Position numbers and translations under genes: made by a program. The notes under the pieces were generated by a model. The model did no database searches. It was not told the DNA's origin and was given only the letters and a program-made list of their open reading frames with translations. From positions 34,693,534-34,757,533 of the forward strand of contig OZ024905.1 in NCBI GenBank assembly GCA_964017125.1: a DNA stretch of 64,000 nucleotides, read 5' to 3'. This DNA comes from Flabesymbios commensalis. Taxonomy: Eukaryota > Annelida > Polychaeta > Terebellida > Flabelligeridae. This document shows positions 1 to 11,092 of the stretch, one piece after another (within the stretch, counting starts at the first letter, position 1; the number at the start of each line of letters is the position of its first letter).

Positions 1-328
1 CTGAAGTTAGGTAAAATACAACTACACTTTGCCAGTGCAACATGAGCGACATCTATGTGAGGAGAATTTGTCCGCTGAAGGCGCATGCTCAGACCGCCTT
101 GAAGTTGTTGATCAACACAAAACCGCATGCGTGAAGCACAGGAAAAACGACAGATACCACGTGCGATGTCGTCTTCTCACAAAATGTCGCGTTTCCACCC
201 CACTCCAACCGAGAACACTTGGTAGCCTCAAGTGTAGTTTCGGATAAATACCTTAAATATAAACATACTTTTCCAAAAATCTTCACATATAAGCTTTAAA
301 TATGGTAGTGGAGACGTATACATTGCAG
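1..328 (+). promoter_or_regulatory. candidate promoter / 5' exon ending in a strong donor
   Basis: This stretch is richer in CpG than the DNA to its right. It holds two NRF1-like cores (GCGCATGC at 81-88, CGCATGCG at 124-131) and a CACGTG E-box (158-163). It ends in CAG|GTAAGT with the donor at 329. An ATG at 302 opens nine codons (MVVETYTLQ) up to the donor in phase 0, the phase needed by the PP2A exon at 18209. The peptide does not resemble the conserved PP2A scaffold N-terminus, so a non-coding or alternative 5' exon is the most that can be proposed. The true promoter of the gene may lie outside the window. Confidence 0.25.
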
Positions 329-424
329 GTAAGTCGGTGAATTGCGATTCAACCTTGAACGGGGCAGCCTTAATGTCCGTGGCAGGACAGCTGCTGTACA
401 CAATTCAGCGCAGTAGGCCGGTCA

Positions 425-806
425 GCACTAGGGAGGATCCAGGGTAGAAAAAGGGCATGGTCGCCGGAAGATAAAAGGGTCATAAACATAGGCTAGTAAT
501 TATAATATAATATATATATAATATATATAATCGTACGTGATTTTTTATAATTTAAATTTTATGGGCAGCCTCAGTTATGAATTGACAGGTCCCCATTGAC
601 TCCCATTATACGAATGGTCACTCCGTAAAAAAATACCAATACACCATTTCTATGTATCTACAGTTAAAGAATAACAATGGAAAAATAACTCACATTAGTT
701 AACATCTAATTATTATATACAGAAAATTATATTTCTACATTTTGGAATGGGCATTTAAAAATTAAGGGGGGGTCATGTGACCCTTCCCTGAATCCGCTCC
801 TGAGAT
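425..806. mobile_element. possible hAT-like MITE remnant
   Basis: The right edge (about 785-806) read on the minus strand gives CAGGAGCGGATTCAGGG, a terminal sequence of the hAT type. The left edge (about 425-440) has a weaker match, GGATCCAGGG. The interior is AT-rich with no coding sequence. Related fragments with GGGGCGGATCCAGG or GGGGCGGATTCA occur near 10522 and 59322. The boundaries are approximate. Confidence 0.3.
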
Positions 807-2094
807 GTATTATATAATAAAGAAGTTGTGAATCTCAAATTTTAAAAAGTGAGGTGTACCAAACTCCCTCATGGCGGCCAGTAACCATATAGCCTATTGG
901 CCGCCATCATGACAACTTCAGGTAAGGAAAAGAATGAAACACCTAATAGCTTTTTCAGCAGTGTCTTAACAGTTGAGGAAAGTGAAAGTCCAGCAGTCCA
1001 GAAAAGCACGGAGTAATGTGCCACTCACAGACATGGAAAAACTGCTGATAGCCCTAAAGCCAGATAAATCACCAGGGCCAGACAAAATACATCCAAGGGT
1101 TCTAAGGGAGCTAGCAAGCCAAGTGGCTTACCCATTATACATTATGTTCAAGAAAAGTTTGAGCGATAGTGAATTACCAGCCAGCTGAAAGTTAGGTCAT
1201 ATAACACAAATTTTTGAGAAAAGCTCTAAAAGTGAAGCTAGTAACTATCGGCCTATAAGCCTAACCTCAGTGGTATGTAAAACACTTGAACACCTAGTAA
1301 GAGTGGATAATATGAAACACATGTCGGAAAACAAGTTGCTATCCGACTACCAACACGGATTTGTGGAGGGTCGATCCTGTACCTTAAGCTGCTAGCAGTC
1401 TTCGAAGCCTGGACACATTTTGGATAGTGGTAATGCAGTGGATGCCATTTATGTGGACTTCAGAAAAGCCTTTGACACAGTACCACACAAATGCTTAAGC
1501 TGGCAAAGCTAGAAGGATATGGAGTAACAGGAAAATGCCTGGCATGGGTAAACGCTTTTCTGGATGGTTGGAAACAAAGAGTCATCATAAATGGGGAGGA
1601 ATCATCCTGGGAAGATGTCACTAGTGGTATACCCCAGGGGTCGTCCTAGGTCCAGTATTATTTGTGATATTTAATAATGACCTCCCAGATGTAGTGAAAA
1701 AGTCTGTGCAGATGTTTGCGGATGACACCAGAATGTGGAGTAGGATAAGTAATCTCCAAGACTGCGTGTACCTCCAGGAGTCTAAAACCAAATGTAAAAT
1801 AATGCGACTGGGAAACAACCAGATAGATTACCAGTATAAAATGGGTGAAAACAACTTGGAGGAAACTATCGGTGAGAAAGACCTGGGAATTTACATTGAT
1901 AATAAATTGAGGCTATCGACCATGTAGATCCTGCTGTGAATAAAGCAAATCTGCTAGTGGGACTCATTAGAAGATAATACGAAAACCTAGATGGGGACAG
2001 CCTTGTCAAGGCGTTAGACGGTTAGTAAGTCCACGTCTTGAATATGGGCATGTAATTTGGCCGCTCTGCTTCAAGACAGATTTAAACAAGGTAG

Positions 2095-3545
2095 CAGGGT
2101 TTCCGCCGGGGGGGGGGGGGGTAGGGTGCGGGGGAGTTCGGACCTCCCCCCCACTCAGCACCAGCACCTTGTTAGCAAGAAAAATTAAAATATTTTCCAT
2201 ATTTTACTGTCATTTCAGTTAAAAAAGGCCATTTTAAGCACCAAAATTTAAAAACTCGGAGGTCGATTTAAGCACTGGCCCGTGGCCAGTGAAAGTATAG
2301 GAGGGCCAGTCAGTTTAACTCTTGACTGGCCCGTCTGGCCAGCTAACATTCTCATATTGGATCTCAGACAAAATGTGCCGCTGCAGCACATGACGTCTTG
2401 TGGTTTGTAAGTTGGTGCCATGCTGTATTGTCGTAGGCTCACTCCATGGCATTCAATTACACTGGCATCGCTCCTCTTGTAACCCAGTGGTATTGTGGCC
2501 TATCATAAAGTAATAATTCAACAAAATTTCAAGCTATTTCAAACAGGCAGAACCACATCTAAATTCTTCGCCCTCATACCCAATATTGACATTAGAGGCG
2601 GGCAGTCTACATGTAATTTTCCAAGAATAGGTGAATTCTTTTTTTTTTTTTTGTGTGGTTGTTGATGAAGCAACAATTAAGAACAACAATTAACTATCGC
2701 AATTTAAAAGTGGTGACATGATTCACACATCAAGAGGCGTAATGTTGCAATTTCTGTAACCAATAAAGATCACAACTCAGCTGTATGTATATCACTACAT
2801 AAGAGACGTGTTGCAAAAAATATTGTCCATTCAATTAAAAATCAAGCCTGGAGAAAGGTGGAACTATTATTAATGAAAAAGGCTTTGGAATCTAATTCGA
2901 ATAACTGATAATAGTAATGTTGCTACTTAAATGGCGCAACTTTTCTTTTATCTCATTTTTGCCACAAGTAGGCTATTAAAATGTAATTCTGAGATCTGCC
3001 CTATATATGGACACTTGCCTTAGAACCTTTCAGGTGGTTCTTAGCTGTCTGAATGAAAGGACATCCACTTTTCACGTAGGCCAATGTCATGCTTATCCAG
3101 CAGACACAATACACTGATCTTGTTATTTTTGTTGGGCCAGCATTAAACCAACACAGTGTGGTCGTATCTGCTAGTGCATGTTATACGATTTCTATAATAT
3201 TTGATTAAAGCATTGCTGATACGAATTATCAAAATTCGACAAAAAAAACCCATTAGATTTTGTTATCCCTGCTGTGTAAAGTTATTATTAGAAATCAGAC
3301 TATGAAAATTTTTTACCGCACTATATTTGATAAAAAAAAATCTGACATTTAGATGATAAAAATGAGGGCCAGTGATTTCAGTGGAGGGCCAGTAACCTTT
3401 GGGAACAACTGGCCCTCCAGGCCAGTAGAAATTTTGGTCTTAGCTCTACCCCTGAAAACTATGATTTTTTTCTCCTAGGGGAGCACCCCCAGACCCCCCA
3501 CCCCTTTTGGACCCACCCTCTCAAACATTCCTGGCGGACACCCTG
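2095..3545. mobile_element. hAT-like DNA element inserted in the LINE
   Basis: The ends are inverted: CAGGGTTTCCGCC at the left and, on the other strand, CAGGGTGTCCGCC at the right. CAGGG termini are typical of hAT elements. The flanking 8-mers (2087-2094 and 3546-3553) share the GTAG end and look like a worn 8-bp target duplication. Removing the insert brings the LINE frame back together (DLNKV to ENVQRKM). A second, inner inverted pair rich in GGCCAGT lies at about 2270-2340 and 3362-3430. There are no transposase motifs, so it is non-autonomous. Confidence 0.65.
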
Positions 3546-3658
3546 GTACGTAGAAAATGTACAAAGAAAGATGACAAAACTCATACCACAGATTCGAGAT
3601 CTAGAATACCCAGAGAGACTCTGATACTTAAAGCTACCATCTATAGTTTTAAATGCCT

Positions 3659-3989
3659 AAACAAAAAAATTGTTTGTTTCCGGTAACCCGACTGACCCTA
3701 ATTTTAGGTGTCGACCCTAGTTTTTTTTCAAGATCTGCCGACCCTAATTCTTTTTATAAAAAATAACAGAGCTAAATTTTTTTTTTTTTCAGCATTCTGA
3801 TCGGCGCACCTGTAGGAGAAACGCTACTGTTTATGCAGAATTTGTTTATTTTGCTTTGCTACGCAAGAATAACCAACATGTGCATCACCCAATAGGGAGT
3901 AGCAAAAAAAAAGCAAAAAATAAAAAATCCGACCTACCTACCCTATTTCTAAAAAGTCTGTTACCAGAAATATACAATTAATTTTTCAG
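3659..3989. mobile_element. short inverted-repeat element inserted in the LINE
   Basis: It is bounded by GCCT on both sides (3655-3658, 3990-3993), which fits a 4-bp or longer target duplication. The ends are imperfectly inverted: left ATTGTTTGTTTCCGGTAAC, right (other strand) ATTGTATATTTCTGGTAAC. The interior repeats CGACCCTA several times (3704-3745). The LINE reads on without the insert (YRRSRGDM from 3994). It is non-coding. Confidence 0.6.
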
Positions 3990-4160
3990 GCCTTATCGGA
4001 GAAGTCGGGGCGACATGATTGAAATCTATAAACTATTAACAGGAAAGTACAGCACAAATGAGGGACTACTAAAAATTAACAGAAACAGTAACTAGGGGGC
4101 ACCACCTAAAACTAGAGAAGCAGCGATTTAGGCTGCAAATCCGTAAGCATTCTTCCCCCA

Positions 4161-5307
4161 TAAGGCCACACAAATTTATTTAATTGTTTTACCGAATCGC
4201 CGCCGAAAATTTCCGAAAATGGCAAAAAAAAAAATTGAAATTTTGAAAATTTTATATTTATTTTTTCCACCATCGTAGATTTGTTCATTTCAAAGTTAAA
4301 AAAAATGAAAACTGTTTCTTTCTTACTGTGCCAATGCAATAAACAGTCATTATTTTCGTTGTAAGCAAAACTGACACGCTGCGGTCAGTCTGACACAACT
4401 CAACGTGCAGCCAGGTGCCGACATCAGGTGTGAAAAATAGCTGTGATACATTAAGGCTGACACTGTGCACGCTATAGTTCTGTTAATGTGTCACACACAT
4501 TACACTCCAACTCAACCCGAAACACCTCGATTGATCGATAATACATTGCCAAATAAGAATTAAAAAACAAATGTTATGGATGACATTCATGATTCTCATT
4601 GATATATTCAATGGCAAACGGGCAGTGTCAACTCTGGGCTGGTAACTTAGTTGTTAACCCAGCATTGAAGTTGAAGGCGTGAGACGTCGGGCAGTGTTGT
4701 TCTAATGCTGGGCCACCGTCGTCAATGGTGACCTACGTTGGACCGGCATCGGTTTGGCGTCTAGTGGTGTCGTGTGCAAATCCCGTCTTACATCCAGATC
4801 TGACACACAGCGTCTTGTTGTGCAGTTATCCAGCTGGCTGCAGCGGCTATTCATTCATGTCTTATCTCTCTCAGTTTGTCCAGGGAAGTAGTCAGTAGTC
4901 AAATAGAAAAACATCGTTTTTTTCTTGAATTTAATAAGACTAATTTTCTGTTGAACGAACTTGACCACAACGAACGAACCTGTATGCAAAATCGTTTGTT
5001 GATATTAAGGACAGGAGAGTAAATTTTTTTTTTTTTTCTCAAGCCAGTTTATAGGGTACCCTACCAGAAAAACAGGGGGGGGGGGCGTTTATTAGGTGGG
5101 CGGTGCGTTTATTAGGGATAATACAGTATGGCAGCGTTCGTAATTGGCCCAAACCTGGGAAACTCGTCGCTTTCTGTATTGTGGACCAATCTAAGAAAAA
5201 ATTAAACACCTCTTTATCTGATTTTTTTTTTTTTTTTTTTTGCCGCCACTCGACAGCCCCAATGCTGAAAAAATCGGTAAAACAATTAAATAAATTTGTG
5301 TGGCCTA
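4161..5307. mobile_element. foldback DNA element inserted in the 3' part of the LINE
   Basis: The left end TAAGGCCACACAAATTTATT continues as an inverted copy at 5274-5307, with about 35 bp of matched arm extending into GTTTTACCGA. LINE coding sequence flanks both sides. Inside are a MITE-like patch with CCCAGCATTG and ACGTTGGACC (about 4640-4790) and a dispersed repeat (4900-5130). There is no transposase. The end resembles that of the element at 37063-37499 (AGGCCACT). Confidence 0.6.
4900..5130 (-). repeat. dispersed repeat with GTTTATTAGG, inverted relative to 53720-53950
   Basis: The order is AGAAAA, GTTGAACGAACTTGACCACAACGAACGAACCTGTATGCAAAATC, GTACCCTACC, a G-run, then GCGTTTATTAGG (the second block is given by position: 4950-4993). 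The complement of this order appears at 53745-53940 and again in the duplicated copy. It is non-coding. Confidence 0.6.
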
Positions 5308-5572
5308 AGGGTTGTAAACCCGTGGAATTTGCTGCCGAAACATGTTGTTTTAGCTCCAACTCTGTGAACACTTTTAAAAATAGACTGGATAGATACTGGG
5401 GGCATTTTCAATATCAATTGGAGAAATTTGCGCACACACATACGGAAGATACAGGCGAAGCCTATAGCTCAAGACAATGAAGAGCTATTTGACGAAAACG
5501 GTCAACAGGTTTCTGACCTACAAAAGCTGTAACGGATGGTAAATGGTGAATAGATGGTAAATGGTAAATGAT

Positions 5573-8507
5573 GTCTGGTACACATCACTCATCAGCCTGA
5601 GATTTCGGACCGAGCTTTTCTATGTCTATGTTTGTATGTCTATCAGGGGCCGATCTGACCACAAAAGTGTTGTAGCAAAATTTTGAGCCAGATGGAAAAA
5701 CTACATAGCCAAATTTAGTGGACAGTAGCTGAAAAAAACCCTAGACAAAACGATATTTTAACACCACATTTTTACTCATTCCAATAATGTTTTAATATGG
5801 TTCACAAAATGGATTCTGGGCACTGTTTTTTTGTGTCCATACAATGTGTGTCCCAAATGACTATCACTCACATCTTCTCAAATACGGCAAAGCGCATAGG
5901 TTCAGTTTTATCACAGAATTAGAACAGTGGAATGCTAACATCGCTTTCGCACAAGTGAACTTGAGTCCATTGGCCGATCACAAACCCGGTAATTGGTTAT
6001 TTCCGGTTTAAAGTTGTCATCAGTCATGACAGTAAACAAGTCCTACGGTATATGGTTATTTTTCAATAACTTGTCACTATATTTAAATTATCGAGACAAC
6101 TGGCAGTCATTATACATGTAATATGATATGATCGTGCTAAATATACAAAATTAACACGCTGTCAACCGAGGTTTACTTTGAATTTTAGCACCAAGCGACG
6201 GCGTGTGCCGTGAAATCTGCCTGGCCATGCCCCTGGCTTAGTTTTGGCCTGTTGTCGTGTTGAGCGGCTGGGCAGCCACTGTGAGTGTGACCTGGTGACT
6301 GCCGCTTCTCACTCGCTCACTTTTCTCACTGTCTCTGACAGTCACTGCAAGTAGGCCCTACTCAGGCTACTGTCACTGTCAGCCACTTCTGTAGGCGCCC
6401 ACACTTTATACGCCAGCATTCTGAGCATGTCTCAATGTCAATGATTGTGACTTGTCAGTGTCTCTCGGTCAGTCAGTCTTTCAATCTTCTCCTAGTAGGC
6501 CTACAGACGTCTTAAGTAGACATTTCCGAGAAGTTGTACAAGCCTAAGCCCCAATCACTAACTGTGAATACTATTCAAGGGTATTGCATAGATAAAAAAA
6601 ATCCAAACATCCAAAACAAATTTGGAAGTGGGTGGGTGGGCCCAGGGCCATTTTAGATAGAAAATTGGAAAACCAAAAAAAATTAAAATCTTTGATTATT
6701 GGTTTAAAAAAAAAAATGGATGGGGGGTGGGGTGAGCTCTATCCAAATTTTAGGATGTTTTAAGTTTGCAAGGCCCCTAAGGTCTAGATCTAAATATCAT
6801 TAAAAAGCTGACAGGTCCATGACCATGTGGGGGGCCTACCACTGCAGTGTCACCGGACAAATGCTGGATCAATGTTGGGTTAGGGTCATCATGGTCATAG
6901 TCTCCTTGAAATGCAAACCTTGTCATGTTCATTCAATTTTAACTTTAATTGTTTTCACTTTGAATTTATTTATAGACTATCAATAACAGGGCAAGCTTAG
7001 ATTGTTTGACAACCATGACTAAAACTAAGTGGTGGGCTATAGTCCCATGGTGATGCCGAGCGAAGAAAAAATAATAATTTATTGTATGGAATATTTCAGT
7101 AGTTGAGCCTGAACCTATTTGACATTTTTTGTTGCAAATATATTGAGTTAATTTAATGATTTTATAAAGGGATGTAATAATGTCAATTTACTAGGCCTAT
7201 AATACATGTCAAATAAACTGATTCCACATAATTTTACACAATTTTCAGGCTTTTGGCTGATAAGAAACATATTTTCACAAAAGTGGTCACTGTAGGCCTA
7301 TCATAACATGGGGCACAATATAACTCATTTAAAATTTAAATGAACAACTTAATTCAGACTACTGCTATTTTAGGGCTATAAGGTGAAAAAGAAATGCTCA
7401 CAATTTATAAGTGCAGTGGTAAAAATTGGGAGTGGACCACTTCAGTTGAAGACACTGTATACAGGTATACAAGCTTATTACATTATAAAATATATAAAAA
7501 CAACAACAACATTGTGAAAGTGATCCAGAAAAGGATCAAACAGCCTACCGGTATATATTTCACTGCCAAAGCAAACCAAATCGAAGGCGAAAATACGCCT
7601 TCACGTTTGAAATGATAAAAAAGTGTTTCTCATAATTTACATGCTCGAGTTGGAATGTTTCAGGCTTTATATTAACTGTATTTTTTCCGACCACATATGT
7701 GTCCTAAATTTGAAAAACAAAATGTGAGTACCAAGGCAAGTGAAAGAAATACAGGTAAATTATGCACATTTTAATCATAATTATCATAAAAATACAATAC
7801 ACGAAACAAAATCAATATAATAACAAAACTTTTATTATGTTCATTGACAGAGAGACTCAATATGATACTAAATGTCAGTGTGATAGAAATAAAAAGTATA
7901 ATAAAAAAAATATAAACTGTATATGAATATATATACCATTTACACATTAGCCAAAAATAGCTTTTATGTAGATATAGGCCTATAATAAAATAAATCATAA
8001 AATGTGGGACATGAATATTCTATGAAATATTTTTAAAACATTATGAGAGCTTAAAATCTATGTCACTACATGTACCACTATATTTGTATATCTGGACAAT
8101 TTATTTAGTTAATATGCTCTTTGTTATACCCATTTTTCAAAATTTACTTGATACTAATCTTGACAATTAACTATTAAAACACAGCAGATAATCACAGGTT
8201 TTTTTTAAATTCTTAAGCTAGTCATTTTATTAAACTAAAGGTTTTACCAAAATTTGTGAAACATATAAACACAAAATCTTAGAAAACCAACCAAGGAATA
8301 TACTGCCATATTAAAATGGAACCGCGAAGCTTTCCAAAATGGTTGAAATGATATATTTTAATTTTGCCTAGACATAATATATTCTAATATCAAGTACCAG
8401 TAGTTTTTAACCTCTCATATTAAACCTGATAATATACATTATGGTTTTTGCAGTGACAATTTGAGTCTAGCCATGTAGGCCTATATAATTTTCTTGTTTA
8501 ATATACA
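5573..8507. other. no gene seen
   Basis: AT-rich sequence with scattered TAGGCCTA-type motifs and short homopolymers. No splice-bounded conserved peptide was seen on either strand. The short reading frames here are not distinguishable from chance. Confidence 0.5.
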
Positions 8508-8521
8508 GACAGACAGACAGA
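8508..8521. repeat. (AGAC)n microsatellite
   Basis: A short run of ACAGACAGACAGACAG next to the putative poly(A) signal of the minus-strand gene. Confidence 0.8.
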
Positions 8522-8524
8522 TAT

Positions 8525-8530
8525 TTTATT
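8525..8530 (-). terminator. candidate poly(A) signal AATAAA (minus strand)
   Basis: The + strand TTTATT reads AATAAA on the minus strand, about 270 bp beyond the phase-0 stop of the candidate minus-strand exon. It is compatible with the end of a short transcript. Confidence 0.35.
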
Positions 8531-8799
8531 GACAGAAATAAAAGTCATTACAGACTTATTTGTCATAGTAATAAGAGAGATATATGTACATGTATATATA
8601 CAAGACACTGCTAATATATCTCTAACCATTCAGACATTTATTACATTTTATTTTTTAACCAATGTACAAAGACACTGATTAGACAGGTGGTTGTGGCTTT
8701 CACATTAATTTGTTCTACTGAATATCAATGTTTGTATTTTAAAATGATGTAAAGAGCAGACTGTAATATCAGCAGCACAGGGTAGTGGAAGATGACCAG

Positions 8800-8847
8800 T
8801 CAAACTTCCAGAGCAGGTGGTGTAATACTGTTGTAACTGAGTAGTTC
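8800..8847 (-). CDS. candidate last coding exon of a minus-strand gene
   Basis: The acceptor is very good: a long T tract ending TTTGTTTCAG (8848 upward), then GAACTACTCAG. Joined in phase 0 to the exon at 10811-10861 it adds ELLSYNSITPPALEV and a TGA (8800-8802), giving a 32-residue product. The same exon is open longer in phase 2 (to TAA at 8705-8707), which would need an unseen intermediate exon. I do not recognise the peptide in either frame. Either this is a tiny protein or it is the tail of a longer gene. Confidence 0.35.
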   Translation of the reverse strand, partial: ELLSYNSITPPALEV

Positions 8848-9359
8848 CTGAAACAAAAAAAACACATTATTAGTGGGAAATTTTAGACATCCAACAAGCT
8901 TACTGTTGTCATAAAATATGTGGATAGTTCAAAATACAGATACAGTATAGTCAACAATCTGTCTGGGTCCAAACCAGATGTCAGATATTTTTTTTTATCA
9001 TTTTTTTATTTCATATGTCAGATATGATTTTGACATCTGCTTAGGAAATAAATCAAGTAGGATCTAGATTATCTTTACATCTAGCATCAGCATCACCAGA
9101 ACTATGAGGAATTAAAAGTAGGCCTATTCTTGGGGTATTCACAGCTATAATTATATATTTCTATTTCAAAATAGGCCTACAGTGCATGGCAAATAAAAAA
9201 AAAATCATAATACACCATAGTCTATACTATAAACCCCACTAATTTGGGCATCCGAAATATTTGTGCGAAATTTTTCTCTGGATATTTTACTTTTAGCATA
9301 GGGCCTATATATATCCGGTGGTCCTACACTACGGGGGTGGGGGTCTAGAGTATTTTTAA

Positions 9360-9603
9360 CCCTTTAAGCCCTCACGATGCATTAAAGCATCATTTTACAT
9401 TCCTGAAAACAGACCTAATTCTCCTACGACTAGGGGTTTTAGAATGGAAATTCCCATGAAACTAGTTTACTAATACACAGCAATTTTCTTCAATTTCTCA
9501 CCCACTTCAAGTCATCTACATCCACTACAAGTCGAGAATTGCGACAACAATTCGCGGCTTGTAGTGGATGAAGATGACAATGGTAAATTCAGGGCTGAAA
9601 GGA
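9360..9603. mobile_element. piggyBac-like MITE, copy 1
   Basis: It follows TTAA (9356-9359) and begins CCCTTTAAGCCCT. The right end is AGGGCTGAAAGG, inverted to the left, but its TTAA is worn away. It has an internal palindrome centred near 9550 (CCACTACAAG against CTTGTAGTGG). It matches 43167-43415 in the same orientation. Confidence 0.65.
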
Positions 9604-9797
9604 CATGCGCTAAATAAATATTTGATGGCTCTCAAAAAAAATTTGCCTGATCACTTCGCTCCACATCATTAAAATTTATCACGCTTAAATTTGTAAAGCC
9701 TTCTTTACCCCTGCATCAATACTAATCGGTTAAAGCCTAGTTTGAGATCCAACTTTGTAGACAAAAAAATAAATGATAAATTAAGTGAAATAAATAT

Positions 9798-10317
9798 CAG
9801 TCAGTCAATTCTCAAGCAACTGTCACACAATTTTGTAATCATTATTAGTCTATCTAGTCTTTTGGCAACAACCCTGAAAATTTAGCAAAATTCTATTCAG
9901 CATTAAAAGAATTAGACCATTTGACATGACATTTTTGTAACGCAATTCTGAGAATAAACCAGAATGAAGTTCTAAAAAGGGTTTATACATGTTATAGAGG
10001 AGCATCATAACTAGACATTTACATGTCAAATGGTCTAACTTTTGAACTAGACAGCAGTGGAAGAAAACAGATCCTTGACACAATGTAGTTTTTCTTTTAT
10101 CATGTTTTCTGATTCTGACTTGTTTATTTGAATATACTATAGAGGGCCTATAATAATAAATAAATAATAATAAATCCTGCTCTCGGAAAGCATCCCAAGA
10201 CCAGGTATAAAAAAAATCACAGCATTGCCGGGATGCCCGCAGAAGGCATGGGAATTCAGGCGCGCATCCATAGTGTTTACAAAAATTCATGAAAATTGCT
10301 TGAGAATTGACTGACTG
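9798..10317. mobile_element. foldback MITE with perfect 22-bp terminal inverted repeats
   Basis: The ends at 9798-9819 and 10296-10317 are exact inverted copies (22 of 22). They start CAGTCAGTCAATTCTC. A second inverted pair inside (AGACCATTTGACATG near 9914 and its complement near 10020) lets the middle fold as well. A 146-codon frame lies within on the minus strand. I take it as chance, because it sits entirely between the arms and resembles nothing known. Confidence 0.65.
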
Positions 10318-10810
10318 CAGTCTAAAAAGTTAACTTTCATTTTGGACTAGGCCTATGGCTATGCCCTATCCTTCACAGGCTCCACTGTCACCGTCGGACA
10401 GACTTCTAGACTACACAGTTACAAACACAGTGCAGTAGCTGTCAAAGCTGTGAAGCTGTCAACTCACAATATCGCGGCGCTGGCTCTGCGCTACGTCAGC
10501 CGGTGAGTTTGATATTCAACTACAGTGCAGGGGCGGATCCAGGATTTTAATAGGCATAGGTAGGAGGCTAGGTTATGTAGGTAAGACCCCCGGTCCCAGC
10601 GAGGCGGACACGGTTTGAGTTAAGGCTGTGCCTGTAGCCGTGACCGGCCTACTGACATGACTGACTGACCGTCGACGGCGTCGTGGGCGGCGATGTACGG
10701 GAGTGTGTACAAACATGGCTAATTCGAGGCAATATTGCTAATATTGGAAACATAATTAATTAAAATTATAATATGGTAAATAAAATAATATTATACATCA
10801 AATTACATAC

Positions 10811-10861
10811 CTCAAATATATCAGAAAGATGAATTTCAGGGCTAAAACATGCAGCATCCAT
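10811..10861 (-). CDS. candidate first coding exon of a minus-strand gene
   Basis: On the minus strand, ATG at 10861-10859 in the context TCATCATGG opens 17 codons, MDAACFSPEIHLSDIFE, then GAG|GTATGT, a good donor, in phase 0. An ETS-type ACCGGAAGT lies 38 bp upstream at 10899-10907, as at many compact housekeeping promoters. The only good downstream acceptor found is at 8848. If the PP2A first exon lies left of the window, this gene would be nested within its first intron on the opposite strand. Alternatively the motif may serve a two-way promoter. The product is unrecognised. Confidence 0.4.
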
Positions 10862-10894
10862 GATGAAAATACAACGTATTGTCAGTGTAAGCAG

Positions 10895-10910
10895 TGAAAC
10901 CGGAAGTAGC
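10895..10910 (-). promoter_or_regulatory. ETS-type promoter motif
   Basis: ACCGGAAGT on the + strand (ACTTCCGGT on the minus strand), 38 bp upstream of the candidate minus-strand start codon. It sits in a locally GC-richer patch (10440-10960) within AT-rich surroundings. Confidence 0.4.
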
Positions 10911-11092
10911 CAACCACCGGACTGGCGCTGTCTGCTTGGACGGGAGATCGATGTACAGAAATCCCACGGAAACGGTCAAAGCTAGCATTCCATTGATATA
11001 GTTCTTTGGTTTTATGTCATTCTATAGCCTACAGTAGGCACACAAAACGTTGTTTCTGAATAAGCATAAATATCTGTATTTGCTGAGTTATT

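Larger units (their letters stand above)
905..5572 (+). mobile_element. decayed non-LTR retrotransposon (CR1/Jockey-like LINE) with nested insertions
   Basis: Broken frames encode a reverse transcriptase in the usual order: an N-terminal stretch with NSFFSSVLTVEE (about 940), KPDKSPGPDKIHPRVL (about 1055), NYRPISLTS (about 1235), DAIYVDFRKAFDTVPHK (about 1440), the catalytic FADDT motif (about 1715), KDLGIYIDNKLR (about 1875), DMIEIYKLLTGKYS (about 4010), and the C-terminal VNTFKNRLDRYW (about 5360). The 3' end carries short tandem ATGGTAAATGG-type units (5533-5572), as expected of a LINE tail. The frame changes repeatedly and stops are present, so it is dead. No upstream endonuclease domain is seen, so the copy is 5'-truncated. 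Three other elements interrupt it (2095-3545, 3659-3989, 4161-5307), so it is older than they are. Confidence 0.85.

Noticed and set aside
302-328. MVVETYTLQ as the PP2A first coding exon
   Set aside because: The phase fits the exon at 18209, but the family's N-terminus is highly conserved and this peptide does not match it.
9850-10290. 146-codon minus-strand frame
   Set aside because: It lies wholly between the perfect 22-bp inverted ends of a MITE, has biased low-complexity runs and resembles no known family. There are no splice or promoter signals for it.
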